Assembly: GCF_900090045.1 (NCBI RefSeq)
Contig: NW_021638319.1
Coordinates: 1 to 51,766 of the forward strand
Source: Plasmodium malariae
Taxonomy: Eukaryota > Apicomplexa > Aconoidasida > Haemosporida > Plasmodiidae
Direction of reading: 5' to 3'
Length of the DNA stretch: 51,766 nt
In this document: piece by piece, positions 38,396 through 51,000 of the stretch
Layout: the number at the start of each line of letters is the position of its first letter
How positions within the stretch are numbered: the first letter of the stretch is position 1
Notes under the pieces: generated by a model
Database searches by the model: none
What the model saw: only the letters and a program-made list of their open reading frames with translations
Told to the model about the DNA's origin: nothing
Made by a program: the position numbers and the translations under genes

Positions 38396-39388
38396 GATAA
38401 TTGCGTGGAATTATTTTTTAAATATAAAGAGGAATTTGATAATACTATCTCAAGTGAAACACAGGGGAGTATAAACCCTTGTCTATATTGTAATATATAA
38501 GATGGCAATTTAATAATTACTTATGAAAATTTTACTACTGCTTGTCAGAATATTGGTAAATATATAATTAAAAAAAGATATAGTTATAAAACTGATAGCA
38601 ACAAATGCTGTAAATACATGAATTACCGGATAAATAAAGAAAATTAATATAGTAAGGATTATAGTTGGTTTAATGGATATAAAGAATTTTCCACCAATAT
38701 AGATAATACATGTATTCGAGAAATAAAAAAAATTGATAAATATATTTTAGAGAAACAAATCTGTACAATTTATATGAGGATTTTATGAATTTTACATCTC
38801 AAAAGGATAAAGCCACAATTAGTTGAGAAAATCCTAAAAATTGTTATAAATTTTACATTGAAAATTACAAGGAGTGTGAAGAAAATTGAATGAACGAATT
38901 TTGCGAAGAGTTAAGCAATTTTAAAAAAGCATATGATGAAACAATGGGAGATGTATCTATATGTCCACATGTACCAAAAATTTCAGCACCTCCAAAATGT
39001 TATATGTTTGCTACTAGTTTAACAACAACTGTCATATTATTATCTTTTATACTATTTGTTTTATATAAGGTTAATAAAAATTATGCACAATAGTGTGAAT
39101 ATTGTACCAAAATGAGTAGGTTCATGTTCGTAAAAAATTACTTGCACAAAATAATTATATTTTTATGTATATATATATTATTTTTTCATATAGTTTACTC
39201 CTATGAAATCGTCGTTACATAGTCTTTTAAAAAGGAAAAAAATAATTGAGCTTGAAGAACAAACAAGAGAATTCTTACAAAATATACAAAATGAAAATAT
39301 AAATTATACAGAAACTTTTCATAATATAACTTAACAACCTCACAGAGATCATTGATACAAAAATTACAGTGTATATTATGTCCATTAA
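38396..39388 (+). pseudogene. PIR protein pseudogene
   Basis: Exon 2 (38396-39069) follows a T-rich TTTTTAG acceptor and starts DNCVELFFKYKEEFDNTIS; it reads through a PIR-type protein with YENFTTACQNIGKYI, CKYMNYRIN, WFNGYKEF, IREIKKIDKYILEK, NFTSQKDKATIS, NPKNCYKFYIENYKECEEN, FCEELSNFKKAYDETMGD and a membrane span near SLTTTVILLSFILFVLYK. Exon 3 (from 39194) begins FTPMKSSLHSLLKRKKIIEL, the usual PIR membrane-proximal tail. The gene is dead: stops at 38498, 38645, 38824 and 38887, one frameshift near 38765, and a stop at 39332 followed by degraded tail sequence to 39388. The first short exon was not found. PIR proteins are the largest variant family of Plasmodium subtelomeres and are exported to the infected red-cell surface. 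Confidence 0.9.
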
Positions 39389-42093
39389 AAAATCTAATAC
39401 CTACCGATATGAAGGTTGAATACTTCTAGAAATGTATTAATAAATAAGATTAACTAAATATAAAGAAATTAATACAAGTTCATAAAAATTACAATAATGT
39501 TAATATAAAAATTATTCAAAGAAAAGATTAACATACATACGGCACTAATATAAGATTTATTAGCACAAAAATGTACTTATAGGTAAAATTTTAGTCAATT
39601 AAAAACAAATAATTTTAAGACAATAATATATAGTACTAGATTATTCAATAAATATTGATTTTCTTACATAGTAATGTGAAGTAATAATTATTAAATAAGT
39701 ATTAAATAAAGATATGTTGAAAAAAAAAGTATTAAAAACTCCACCAATAATATTATTATATAAGATAAAAAAAAATATTTCAAACATTGATACTATTAAA
39801 AAAATAAAAAATTTATATTATTTTTTTATAAAAATTTGTATTTTAAATTTTTACTATTATTTTCCTGTGAAAATTATGTAGAAATGAAAATTTAACTCAA
39901 TACAGAACAATTTCATCATTGTTGTTTTCATATTTCACTTATTATATGTACAACTTTAGTAAGCATATTAATACATGATGATAATTGAGAAAAATAATAC
40001 TGTTGATGGAATTTAAATGGAAACATTTATATCCATTATTTAATAATTCTTACATATGTTCCTCTCTAGCACTATACTTAATTTTTTCGTTTAACATTTA
40101 ACTCCCCCTTATGGGTGTTATATTTATGAGGAGTAAACAAATGAACATATAATAAATAAAAAAAATATATAAAATTACTTTATAATTATAATTTTTTTTA
40201 CCAAAAACAATTATAATAGAAAAAAATGGTATTTATATATCTATATTTTGTTTCTATATATACTAAAGCAAATATTCTTCAAATATTCCTGTAATTGTAG
40301 CAGTAAGTAATATGATAATAAGTAAAAAATAAAAAAAATTAAAAGACAATTATTATATTCTTGAGTATTCAAAGAAAATTCCACATTTATAGCCTCCATG
40401 AATCTAATTATATATGTAACTGTACATATGATATGTTATAAAGAGAAGCTCCTATTTTTAGTTACATAAAAATTTTAAATGCCCTTTTATTTTGTTAATC
40501 AGAAATTTCAGGATATTCATTCATTTTAATTGTTGCACATAATTATATTATTCCCTAGATTTTACGATATATACTGATTTTAGATATTAATTTAGATATA
40601 ACATTTGTAAGATTATACATAATATCACATTCAAAACAGTAAAAAAATAAATACGTAATACTGAAATTTTTCAACATTACCAAAACATTGACGTGTTCAT
40701 ATAAAAACGATAAATACAAAAGTTTTTATAACAAGGAGCCAATTAATAGTATTTTTAATGAATATTTCTATATACTATTGATATATTTTATTTATACAGA
40801 AGTGTTCAGTAGGTTGTTAATACTACTAATATATATATGGACAATGTTTCGTTATATTTTAATTAACATTTTCTATTTTACTCTAATTATTTATTAGTTA
40901 ATGCATATATATACATAGAGAACTGAATAATAAATTATACAGCAAAAGAAAATTACAAAATTAATTAAGTATCATCTCCTTACAAATTTGCTTATGTAAT
41001 ACTGACTTAAAATATTTTTAACTGAATTAATATATATAAATTGGTTAATTAGTTCCCTTACAGATTCAGCATATTTTAATAATATGGTATCTATAAAAAT
41101 AAAAAAATTTCAGATATAAAAATTTTGCTTTCATTTATATTTAAAAATAGAAGAACTATATAAAAAATGTTTTTACAGCTTAAAAAGGTATATTTAAAAT
41201 TCATAATGTATTCATTTATGCTCTTTCTTATTCATGCATAAAAATAAAAAGAATATTTATTTTTTAAATCACTAATATATACTTTTCTATTTTTAAAAAG
41301 ATTTAATTCTACACTTAATAATATTTATAAGCTTACAAAATAAAGTAAAATAGTATATGGGGTAAAAATTAAATTATTATCCATACTCTCTAAACTCAGA
41401 AACTTATTTATAAAAAATATTATTTTATTATATATTTATAATTCCTCACTTATACATTGAAAAATAAAAAAAGACGTTTGTTTAAAAGTCTTAATTAATA
41501 AATATATGTTACATATTTCTAATAAAAATTATTTTATATAAAGAATACCATATTTTTTTTTTGAGTAAAATATATGTAATTTAGCATAATACATTTACTT
41601 TATCTGATTAAATAAAAAAAAGGAGATGTTTATTTATAACATAATATAAACCATGTGCTTTTCTTATTACTTCTATCAATAGTCATTTAATAATTGAAGA
41701 TCAAAAGTATAACATAGGTATACTTCGTTTAAAATACAAATTCTAATATGGAAACAATAAAATTATAATAATTTTAATATTATATATTAATTTTGATTTA
41801 TTACATACATTTTTAATAACAATATATTTTAACACACAAATATATATATTAAGAAATACTATTTAATTATTCTTCAACAATAACATATAACACAAAATGT
41901 AAAATATTTAAACTCACAAATAAAGATAGAACACAATTTAACACTGTTCCTTATAAAAGAGATAGCGTAAAAACAAATGAATTTAAAGAATTAATATAAT
42001 TATAGACGAGTTTATTAAGTATATAACATTAAGGATATTACATATAATAAATCATATTTATAGCTTATATAAAAATACATGTTGTTATTCATT
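39389..42093. other. AT-rich intergenic region
   Basis: About 2.7 kb between the 3' ends of the PIR pseudogene and the fam-m gene. A plus-strand frame at 40688-40897 begins with TTG, has random A/T-rich composition and no splice context. Nothing else is visible. Confidence 0.5.
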
Positions 42094-42916
42094 TTACTCA
42101 GTCATCAACTTAATTTTTTTATACTTTTCATTATTTCTTAATATTCTAGGAATTATTATTATAATTAAAACAGCTAATATAATTATAAGTATTCCAAATG
42201 ATATTAGAAAGGTATAACTATCAGCACCTACTTTACTGAGCAGTGATTTCATAGGACTCAACACACTGTCCAAATATTTTAATACATGCAATATGGGCAA
42301 TCCTACTCCCAACACGAATAAAAGAAAAAACAGAGTAACTCCAAATCCGTAACTTCTAAACTTTGTTTTTTGTAAAGCTATATCACAAATTCTTCTATTT
42401 CTTTCAACAATATTATCATAATCTTTTTTTGTAATCCATTTTTTTTCAAAATGAAAATGTTTTCCATCAAACATACCATTATTATAATCGATAATTTCAG
42501 TATAGTATCTTCCATTATTTAACGATCTTCTATGCGATTTTTTGTTTTTTCTATTATCCTTCTCTGCACAAATTGGTATATCTTCTTCTAAACTTAAAAT
42601 ATTTGAGCACATTTCTTGCTTATGTTTTGCTAATGATCGAGAATTTCTTGTATATATTTTTCTACCGTCGTAATTCTCACCAAAATATTTGTTAAATGTA
42701 AGCTAATAAATTAAGTAAATATTTATTATTTAAAATAATAAATAATAAATCATACTAAAAATACGTACTTTAAAAAAACAACAATAAAAATATTAATAAT
42801 ATATATATCCTTAAATAATATTATAATACCTCATAATCGTTAAAATAGCATATCCACGCCGAAAGGATAAACGAAGCAATTTTGACATATAAGATTATTT
42901 TAATATTTTGTTCCAT
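42094..42916 (-). CDS. fam-m protein, exported two-span membrane protein
   Basis: Exon 1 42916-42830 (29 codons, MEQNIKIILYVKIASFILSA then WICYFNDYE) and exon 2 42702-42094 join in phase 0 across a 127-base GTATTA...TATTAG intron into 231 residues. The ATG at 42612 is internal (residue 60). A PEXEL-like RSLAK lies at 51-55, with Lys at the fifth position. The fam-m signature GRYYTEIIDYNNGMFDGKHF leads into HFEKKWITKKDYD. Spans are about 147-166 and 194-214, and the tail ends NNEKYKKIKLMTE. It is 19 residues shorter than the other fam-m protein because the region between the PEXEL-like site and the core, and the loop, are shorter. It stands alone about 25 kb from the other fam genes, between two pseudogenes, with no fam-l partner visible. 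It appears intact; function unknown. Confidence 0.94.
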
Positions 42917-45512
42917 TTTATAGATTTTTTATATTCTCATATACATAGTAAGCATAAAATTAAAATTAATATAATATATATTTAATGATAAAGATACTAT
43001 GTTTATTTTTCCAATTTTTTTTTATTATTTTTTCGTCACGTGATGAAATATATATAATTGTAATAATTTTATAACGAAGATCAAGAAAAATGATTTTAAA
43101 TATATATTATAGAATATTTATCTTAATTGTATTTTTAAAAAACTAATTTACGTTAAAATATAATAATCTGAATTCATTCATAAATATCCATGATACATAT
43201 ATCAATTATTTAATATAGTAGAAATATAAAATTTTTATATTTATTAGTCTTTATCATAAAAAGAAAGATATATATTTTACTTCATGATGTTCGTAAGTAT
43301 TGAGTTTATCTAATATATAGGATATATAGAATATAAAACGTTTAGAATATATATAATGTATCATTTTACATTTTAAAAAAATAATTGCAAAAATTAATGA
43401 TATTTTTCTATAAATAAATCTAATTAAATAAATATTATATAATTTTAATCTTTTTGCTATTTATAAAATATAATGAATATTATAATAAATTGAAAATGTT
43501 AATATTGTTTACAATATATTTTGTTATATCATGCGTATGAGTTTCAATTTTTTATAAACTATAATATACATAATAAATTAAATTTATAATATGCTGCCTA
43601 ATCTATAAAACAATTTTCATTTTAGCAATATATTTTCATATTAAAATGATTATTTAATTTTAATATATGTCTATATTTATAAAATAAATTGTTGTAATTC
43701 GACTTAATGCATATATATATTTGTTTTTAATTGAATGTAAGTATTTGTAAGAAATAACAATATAAAAAGAAAAAAAACTTAAAAATATATTAAAACTTTT
43801 ATTTGTACGTTGTTCGATTTTTTTTAGAGAATATCTGCATAAATTTATCTCAATTTCTATATCTTCAAGTATATTTACATATAAGAAAAAATGAAACACA
43901 TAACCTCTATCAATGTTTAAAATGTAACATTTGAAATATAAATAGCGTTATGTTAATATACGAAATATTAATTTTAACATGTTGATTAAAATTGAATTTA
44001 GAGAAGAAATTTTTTAATAAAATTAGTATTTAATAATTTCAAAAAGTCAGAAATGTTCTTCAGTAAAACAATTCAGTTTATTCTTATATAATTAAAACTT
44101 TTATAAAACATATATCTTAACATTTTAATTAAAATATATTAGAGCTCACATAATTAACAATAACACAATAATATATTTATTAGCATATATTTATAACGTG
44201 AATATTACTCTACTGGAGAGTATTACTTATATAAAAAAATACATAGCTATTATGATAAACACCTTCTTTTTTTACATACATTTTTGATTCTGTTGTTTGT
44301 TCTACAAACATATTTGTACAGCAAAAATACATAGAAACACAAATGTATAAATGAATATCTATATATAAAGACCTTATGGAATATATGTATTTAACCTAAA
44401 ATTTACTAATATTGTTTAATGGTTTATTCAATTTTATTATATATTTTTTATTCATTTTTATAATGTACATAATGTTTTAGGAATAACAAAATTAGTAACT
44501 GTTCTTTTATATGTATCAATACTGTAAGAATTGTCACAAGAATTTATTCTCCTGGTACTGTCAAAAACAAAAAGGGATAATAATTTTTTATTATAAAATT
44601 TCTTTTATATTAGGAATTAATTAATTCTCATAAAATAATTTAATATATAACCGGTACACGCTTTATTTAATGATGCACGGAATTTATTTCCTTCATTTAA
44701 TTATAAAGGTACATGAATATTAAAATTGGTAATTTTCTATTAATAACTAATTCTTAAAAGTAAAAAAATATTAGTTCATATGGGTAATTTCATCTTTAAC
44801 TATTCAAGTATTCTATAAATATATTAAAAATATATTTATATGAAATATGATTTGAAATATATACTTTTCATAACAATATTCTGCAAAGAATATTTATTAA
44901 ATATACTTTTGAATAAAACGTACATATTAACAAGAAATAAAATACATATATTTATTTTTATTAAATAAAAAATTTCAAGGTGCTCTTAAACTAAAGCTAA
45001 TATATAATTAAATTGTTAAATAAATTCTTCATATAATCACTTGCAACCATAAAAAAACCAAGAATAAGTATAACCCTTAGAAGTGTAAATAGTTTCACTT
45101 CTTAGTTAAAGTTGTATTAATTGTAATTTAATACATCAAATTAAATAAAGACATGTAATTTATAATACGAATTTACATAAATTATATATACATATAATTC
45201 TTTCATATATTTCTCATACTTTTACTATAAGTATTGAGTAATATCTATTTAACATTACTATGAAACACAATATATATATTATATAGTTATAACAAGTGTG
45301 AACAACAAATTAACATATAAGAGTGCAACATATTAATAAAACAAAAATAGAAACATTTGAACTGTTGCAAATATTTAATATGTATTTTTTTACTTTTTTG
45401 TGTCACTATATATAAGTACATAAACTAGTATGCATAAATAATTTTATATAAATAAAATAAAGAATTTAACTGAGAATATAATATCGTTAATCAAAAATTA
45501 GATCCTTATTAT
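42917..45512. other. AT-rich intergenic region
   Basis: About 2.6 kb upstream of the fam-m gene and downstream of the decayed exported-protein gene. A minus-strand frame at 43660-43899 and a 37-residue plus-strand frame at 44511-44624 (CKNC, then CQKQKG) are the only notable frames; neither has splice context or a family match. Confidence 0.5.
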
Positions 45513-46197
45513 TTATACAAAAAATGCTTTTCTAAAGCTTTTATATTTATTATATGGATTTTTAAACTTCAATGAAAAAATATCCTTCTTACATTTCAAG
45601 AATTTTACAAGAATATAAATAATCAGTGAAATAGTTAAAAAAACTAACAAAAATAAAACGAAATAATCATAATATTTCATAAATTCGTATAAAACATACT
45701 TCATTACTTCGACGCGTGCAAAAAATATTTTTCATAATAAGAACATATAATAAATAACGGAAATCCATAATAAAATATACCAAGTAAAGCAAATATCAAA
45801 TCTGCACTCTTATAAACTTAACATATTAAATCTTTTTTATGGGTAGAATCTGTGCATATCATATAAATATATATAGGACTAAATAACCTATATAATATTT
45901 TTTCAAAGAAATAATCTACCTCTTCAAATGTTTTCCATATAATTGATGTTAATATTTTGATTAAACCTTTGGATGAAGTTCTTATGTTAATTTTATTCGT
46001 AGACTCTCATTTTCCATCAAATTATGATTCGTCTTTATCGTCCTCGTTTTTTGAATTATAAAATTCATTTTCAAATAATATGTCTTTTAATTCTACATTT
46101 TTTCCATATGTCTCACCATATGACAACAAAATATCTTACTTTTTATATAATATTCTGTGGGTAATGTTCATTTTATGGAAAGAATTATCAAAGAATA
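45513..46197 (-). pseudogene. two-span exported-protein pseudogene (second exon)
   Basis: After a TATAG acceptor (AG 46199-46198) the minus strand reads FFDNSFHKMNITHRILYKK, with a PEXEL-like R-I-L-Y-K, then a stop at 46138-46136. The same frame continues DILLSYGETYGKNVELKDIL, an acidic stretch NSKNEDDKDES, further in-frame stops, SSKGLIKILTSIIWKTFEEV, and a first span (LIFALLGIFYYGFPLFIICS). A frameshift near 45720, in a T run, leads to 45704-45513, which reads MKYVLYEFMKYYDYFVLFLL and holds the second span and a basic tail (KFKNPYNKYKSFRKAFFV). The R-x-L-x site soon after the acceptor plus two spans is the layout of a Plasmodium exported protein, but the sequence is not fam-l or fam-m. Exon 1 was not found to the right. 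The frame at 45513-45704 is the surviving 3' end, not an independent gene. Confidence 0.65.
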
Positions 46198-47973
46198 CTA
46201 TAAGTAAAATAAAATATTTTAAATTCTAATGATGTTATATAATTATTTTCTCATATTATTACTACTATTATTAATGTACATATATACATAATATGAAGCA
46301 GTAATGAATATTAAGCAAATTTTCTTGGATGATATTATTATACCACTACTTAGTAATTATAACAGGAACAACTGTATAGAAAAAGTATAAGACTTTTCAC
46401 TAAAATAAAAAAATTCACTTTCTATTAATGTTATCATTATTTGTTCTTATATTATCTTTGTGTTTGTAAAGAATTCACTATATTTTCACAATGAACTATT
46501 ACAGTGATAGTATTATTTGCATTCTAATTTCTTTTACTTTTTTTTTTAAAAGTATTAAGTATGATAAAGAATATACAAATATGAACTTTAGAAGAGAAAA
46601 TATCATTTTAAAAAATGTTTTAGTAAATGTTTTCAATAATGATATTTGTAGAAAAACGAATATTTTTTACAAGTAGTTTTAATGTAGTAAATATTGTTAA
46701 TGTTTGGAATATACATATATACTTCCTTATATAACAATTAAAATTTTTTATTATTTTATACCTTTTAGAAATAAAATTAAATTGACCTTTTGATGTTTAA
46801 CAATTTAATTTTATTTTTAAGAAAAAAATATATATATTTATATATACCCTAAATATTCACATAGAAATGTATATTAGGAATATAACTTTTGAATTTTTTC
46901 ATATATCCTTATCAGAAAAAATATATTTGAGTTTTTATAATTTTTAAACATTATTTAATAATTAAATTATTTAAACCGTTAAATGAAATTTAAAATTAAT
47001 TATACGAAATGAAAAAAAAAATAAGACAAAATTTTTTTTTCCACAAATTATAAGCTACGTGTTAAATATACCTTGGATATTTGAAAAACTCATGCGCTAT
47101 TATATTAAATTATGCATTCTTTAATTGAAGAAACGTTTATAATTTGTATAGTTTAAAAAGGGAAATTAAAATGAGCTGTTAAATAAATTTATATCTATTA
47201 ATTACAAATAGAACCTTATAATTATAAAATTTATATAAATAGAATTTATTTTTTATCGCTAAAAGTAAATTTTTTAAAATAAACAATTTAGTTACTTTCC
47301 TTATTTTCCTTTTCTTTTTTCCTAAGAATAAAAAAATTCATATATTCTATAGAAATATTAATAATAAAGAAAAATTAATAATAAAAATATAAAAGTAAAA
47401 TTTGTAAAAAGAATCTTTAATAATTGCGATAAGTTAAAAGAATTTTAAGTAAAGTTACTTAAAATATAAAATAATATCGTTACGAAATTTGAAGAATAAT
47501 ATATAATAAAAATTAGGAAAATATTTTATATATAATTTTTAATCTTGAAAATTCTATAAAAGTAAAAAAGATACATTTATTTTTTATTTATTTATAAATA
47601 AATACTATAAAAAATTAAGTATTATATTAAAAAATTTATACAACTAATATAAATAAAATAAATTAGTTTTTTATAAAATAAACCTATAAAAACAAAAATA
47701 TTCATATTCCAATTCTTTTTTACCTTACTATTTGTTCCACTTATTTAATTACGATAATTACAAAAATAACGTATATTGAATATATATTTTTTATTATGCA
47801 ATAATAAACTCATATTAATTTGACAAATCAATTTACTGCCATAAAAAATAAATAATAAAATGAAATAAAAAAGAAATTATATTTTTATTTACGTCATATA
47901 ATTCATATTACCCTGTGGCACTGAAATAATATAAGATAATTATTTCTTTACTTCATGCTTTCATATATGATTA

Positions 47974-48007
<34 letters not shown>

Positions 48008-51000
48008 CGTATAATAAAAAGTATTTGGAAATTTAATCGATTCAGAACCATAGAATATTCTATTACTTCACTTCCGCTTAATTTTTCGTATAGAACAAAT
48101 TCGTAATTATATATAAAAATATAATGTCGTATCTTAATAACTACTGTTATATATTATGAGGAATACATAATGAAACAAATTACGTAAACTCATAACACTT
48201 CATTTAAAATTTTTTTTTCTATATTTTCATGTAACTAATTGAGATGGTTATTTTTAGAAGTATTTATTTTACTCTAATTAGTTTTTTTGAATTTTATATC
48301 TAATAAAATTATTCGCGTTATTTTAAATAAATTATTCATATTCATCCAAATAAAAGTATCATATATAAATAATTTACATTTATTTTCTAAATATTTAACT
48401 TGTTCCTAAGTAAATGTATATACTATAAATAAATAGTATTATTAAATTGATATATAATATATTTATATTAAATAAGAACTTTTAGACAGCTTAAAAAAGT
48501 ACCATATTAAAAATGTAGGAACAAATACATACTAATTGTATAAAAATTTAAGAATGTATATTGAACTTCTTATTTCATATCAAAATATTTAAGTATATCT
48601 TGGTTATATACTAATGATCACACATTTCCTCTATATTTTTCCAAGATGTATTATTACTAATAATACAACCATATTTGTTAAACTATGATAAAATTAACCT
48701 TTTTATCAAATATATTATGCTTAAAAATAGTTCTAATCACTCTATTTTGATAACTTATCATATATTAAAGGGTCTATGTAAAGATAAATAATTATTACAT
48801 TACATATACTAGTGCATATTAAAACTTCATACACTGAATTTATGAAACAATGAAACAAGATTAATAATTTCAAAAGTGGTGAGGCAAGTAATATTTGTTA
48901 ATTGCATATATATATTTAATTATAAATATTTTAATTAATTTTAGTTTTTCTGTATTTTCATCTATTTAGCATAATATATATAATACACAATTTTTAAAAT
49001 AAGTTTTCTATTACTTCTAATAGATTTTGATATATAACTTATTTTTTTATTAATAAATTTATTTTCATTTACATTTCATAATGTATATCTTAACTGTTTG
49101 TATTTTGGTTTAAGTTATTCGTTAAATGTTTTATTTTAATTAGTCCTTGTATTTTTTTTAAACTATTATTTTCTCTAATTTTTTCTAACTTATATTTATT
49201 GTTTTCTCTTTTTTACTTCCTTATTCATCATCTGATGATGTCCTTTTCTTTTCAAAGTTACATTTTTTGCTTCAAATTCTATTATGAATTGTGCTAAAAA
49301 TATGCCAGATTTGTGATGCAAAAAAGATATTCTTTTGTTCTCCTCTTTTATAGTTTTACCAACGGAGAACTAAAAATAAGACTTAAAATTTTATTTTATT
49401 AATTCATAATCTGTTTTATTTCATAATAAAAAAATTCTGTTTACAAAAATTAAACAAACAACAACAACAACAAAAAAAAAAGAAATAAACGAAAAATAAA
49501 AACAAAAAATATATACACTGTAATTATATCATATTATTGTATATGTGACTAGTTCATAAAAAAGGGACAAATTAATAACTTTTTATAATGAGAATGAACT
49601 TCGCATTTTTTTCTAAGTTATTCTATTATAGTAATCATAAATATAGTACGAAATAAAATGTTCAGTATATAATTCATACTACTATTTAGTTAGAAGTCTT
49701 TATTTAGTCCTTTGTAATATTTTACTCATTATTAATAATTTATCGAAAATATTTATTAAACGTTATGTACCCATTGAATGTTGAATGATAAGTTAAACAA
49801 AACAAAAATGTAATAAATATATAGTAATATTTCCTTATATATTTACTGGCGTAACACCAACTTAACATATTTTTAACATAATCTATAAAAATTAGTTAAT
49901 TGGAGCAGTAACCAATTAAAATTTTTATAAGTAATTTTTTTATAAAAAAAATTTCAATAAAAAAATAATACCTTCATTTATATATAAAAACTAAAAATAA
50001 AATATATTTAAAAATTTTGTTTTTTTGTCGTTTTTCCTAACTTTTTATTTTTTTTTTCCCTGAAACTAACTGATTTATTGAAATACAAGAATATCTCTAC
50101 TTCTGCTGATTATTGATATAACTACAGTATAACCTTATGATTCCGGTGTAAACAAAATGGTGAACGCATCCAAATAATATTACTAAACAAAAATTTCCGG
50201 TTATTTCTAATATAAAAATTACATGGAATAGTCAAATTTTTATAGAATATATAAATTCAAAATTAAATTTAATTTTCAATCAGACCTCAATAATCTTTTT
50301 GTATATTTTAAATATTATAAGACAAAGAGTAATATTTTCATTTTAGACGTAAAGTTTAGAAATCTACAATATTTTCAATCATTTGGGTTTTACTTTTTAT
50401 TTTATTTTTTTTTTTTCGCACTAATAAAAAATACATATATATTCATGAAACTGTGGATTTTATTTTTTCTTAACGCCATGTTAATTATTTTATAATTAAT
50501 AAATGTATAAAACTAATAAAATAAAATAAAATGCAAATTGAATAATTAAAATATTAACATAAAACTTACCATTTTTTTGTTATATTTACTCCTATTCGGG
50601 GATGAATGCACACTTGACAAATTTCTTCTTTAAAAATGAATAAATGTTTAATGGTTGCTAATAATAACAAATATTTCGTTTACATACTTTTTATTGTTTT
50701 ATATATAAATGAATATAAATTTACACATATGAAGTAAAAGGGGAAACTTTCCTTTTATTTCTTTTTTTTTCCTCTTTTTACTTTTTTTTTTCTTTTCTTT
50801 ATTTTATATTTGTTTTTTTCGTTTTTACTTGTTTTATATTCTATTTTTTTATTTTTTTATATATTTTTTTTCATTTACATGTTTTCAGTATCAAATTAAA
50901 AATAATAAAATAATAACACAAGCTCAATTTTTTTCTATATTTATTTACATTTAATACTTATTAATTCCGAGTTTACAAATCGTATTTGAAAAAAAATTTA

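Noticed and set aside
43660..43899. Minus-strand 79-codon frame with a hydrophobic middle
   Set aside because: Hydrophobic runs arise readily from T-rich sequence; no family motif or second exon.
46491..46676. Plus-strand 61-codon frame considered as an exported-protein first exon
   Set aside because: No donor followed by a matching second exon, and it is on the opposite strand to the adjacent pseudogene.
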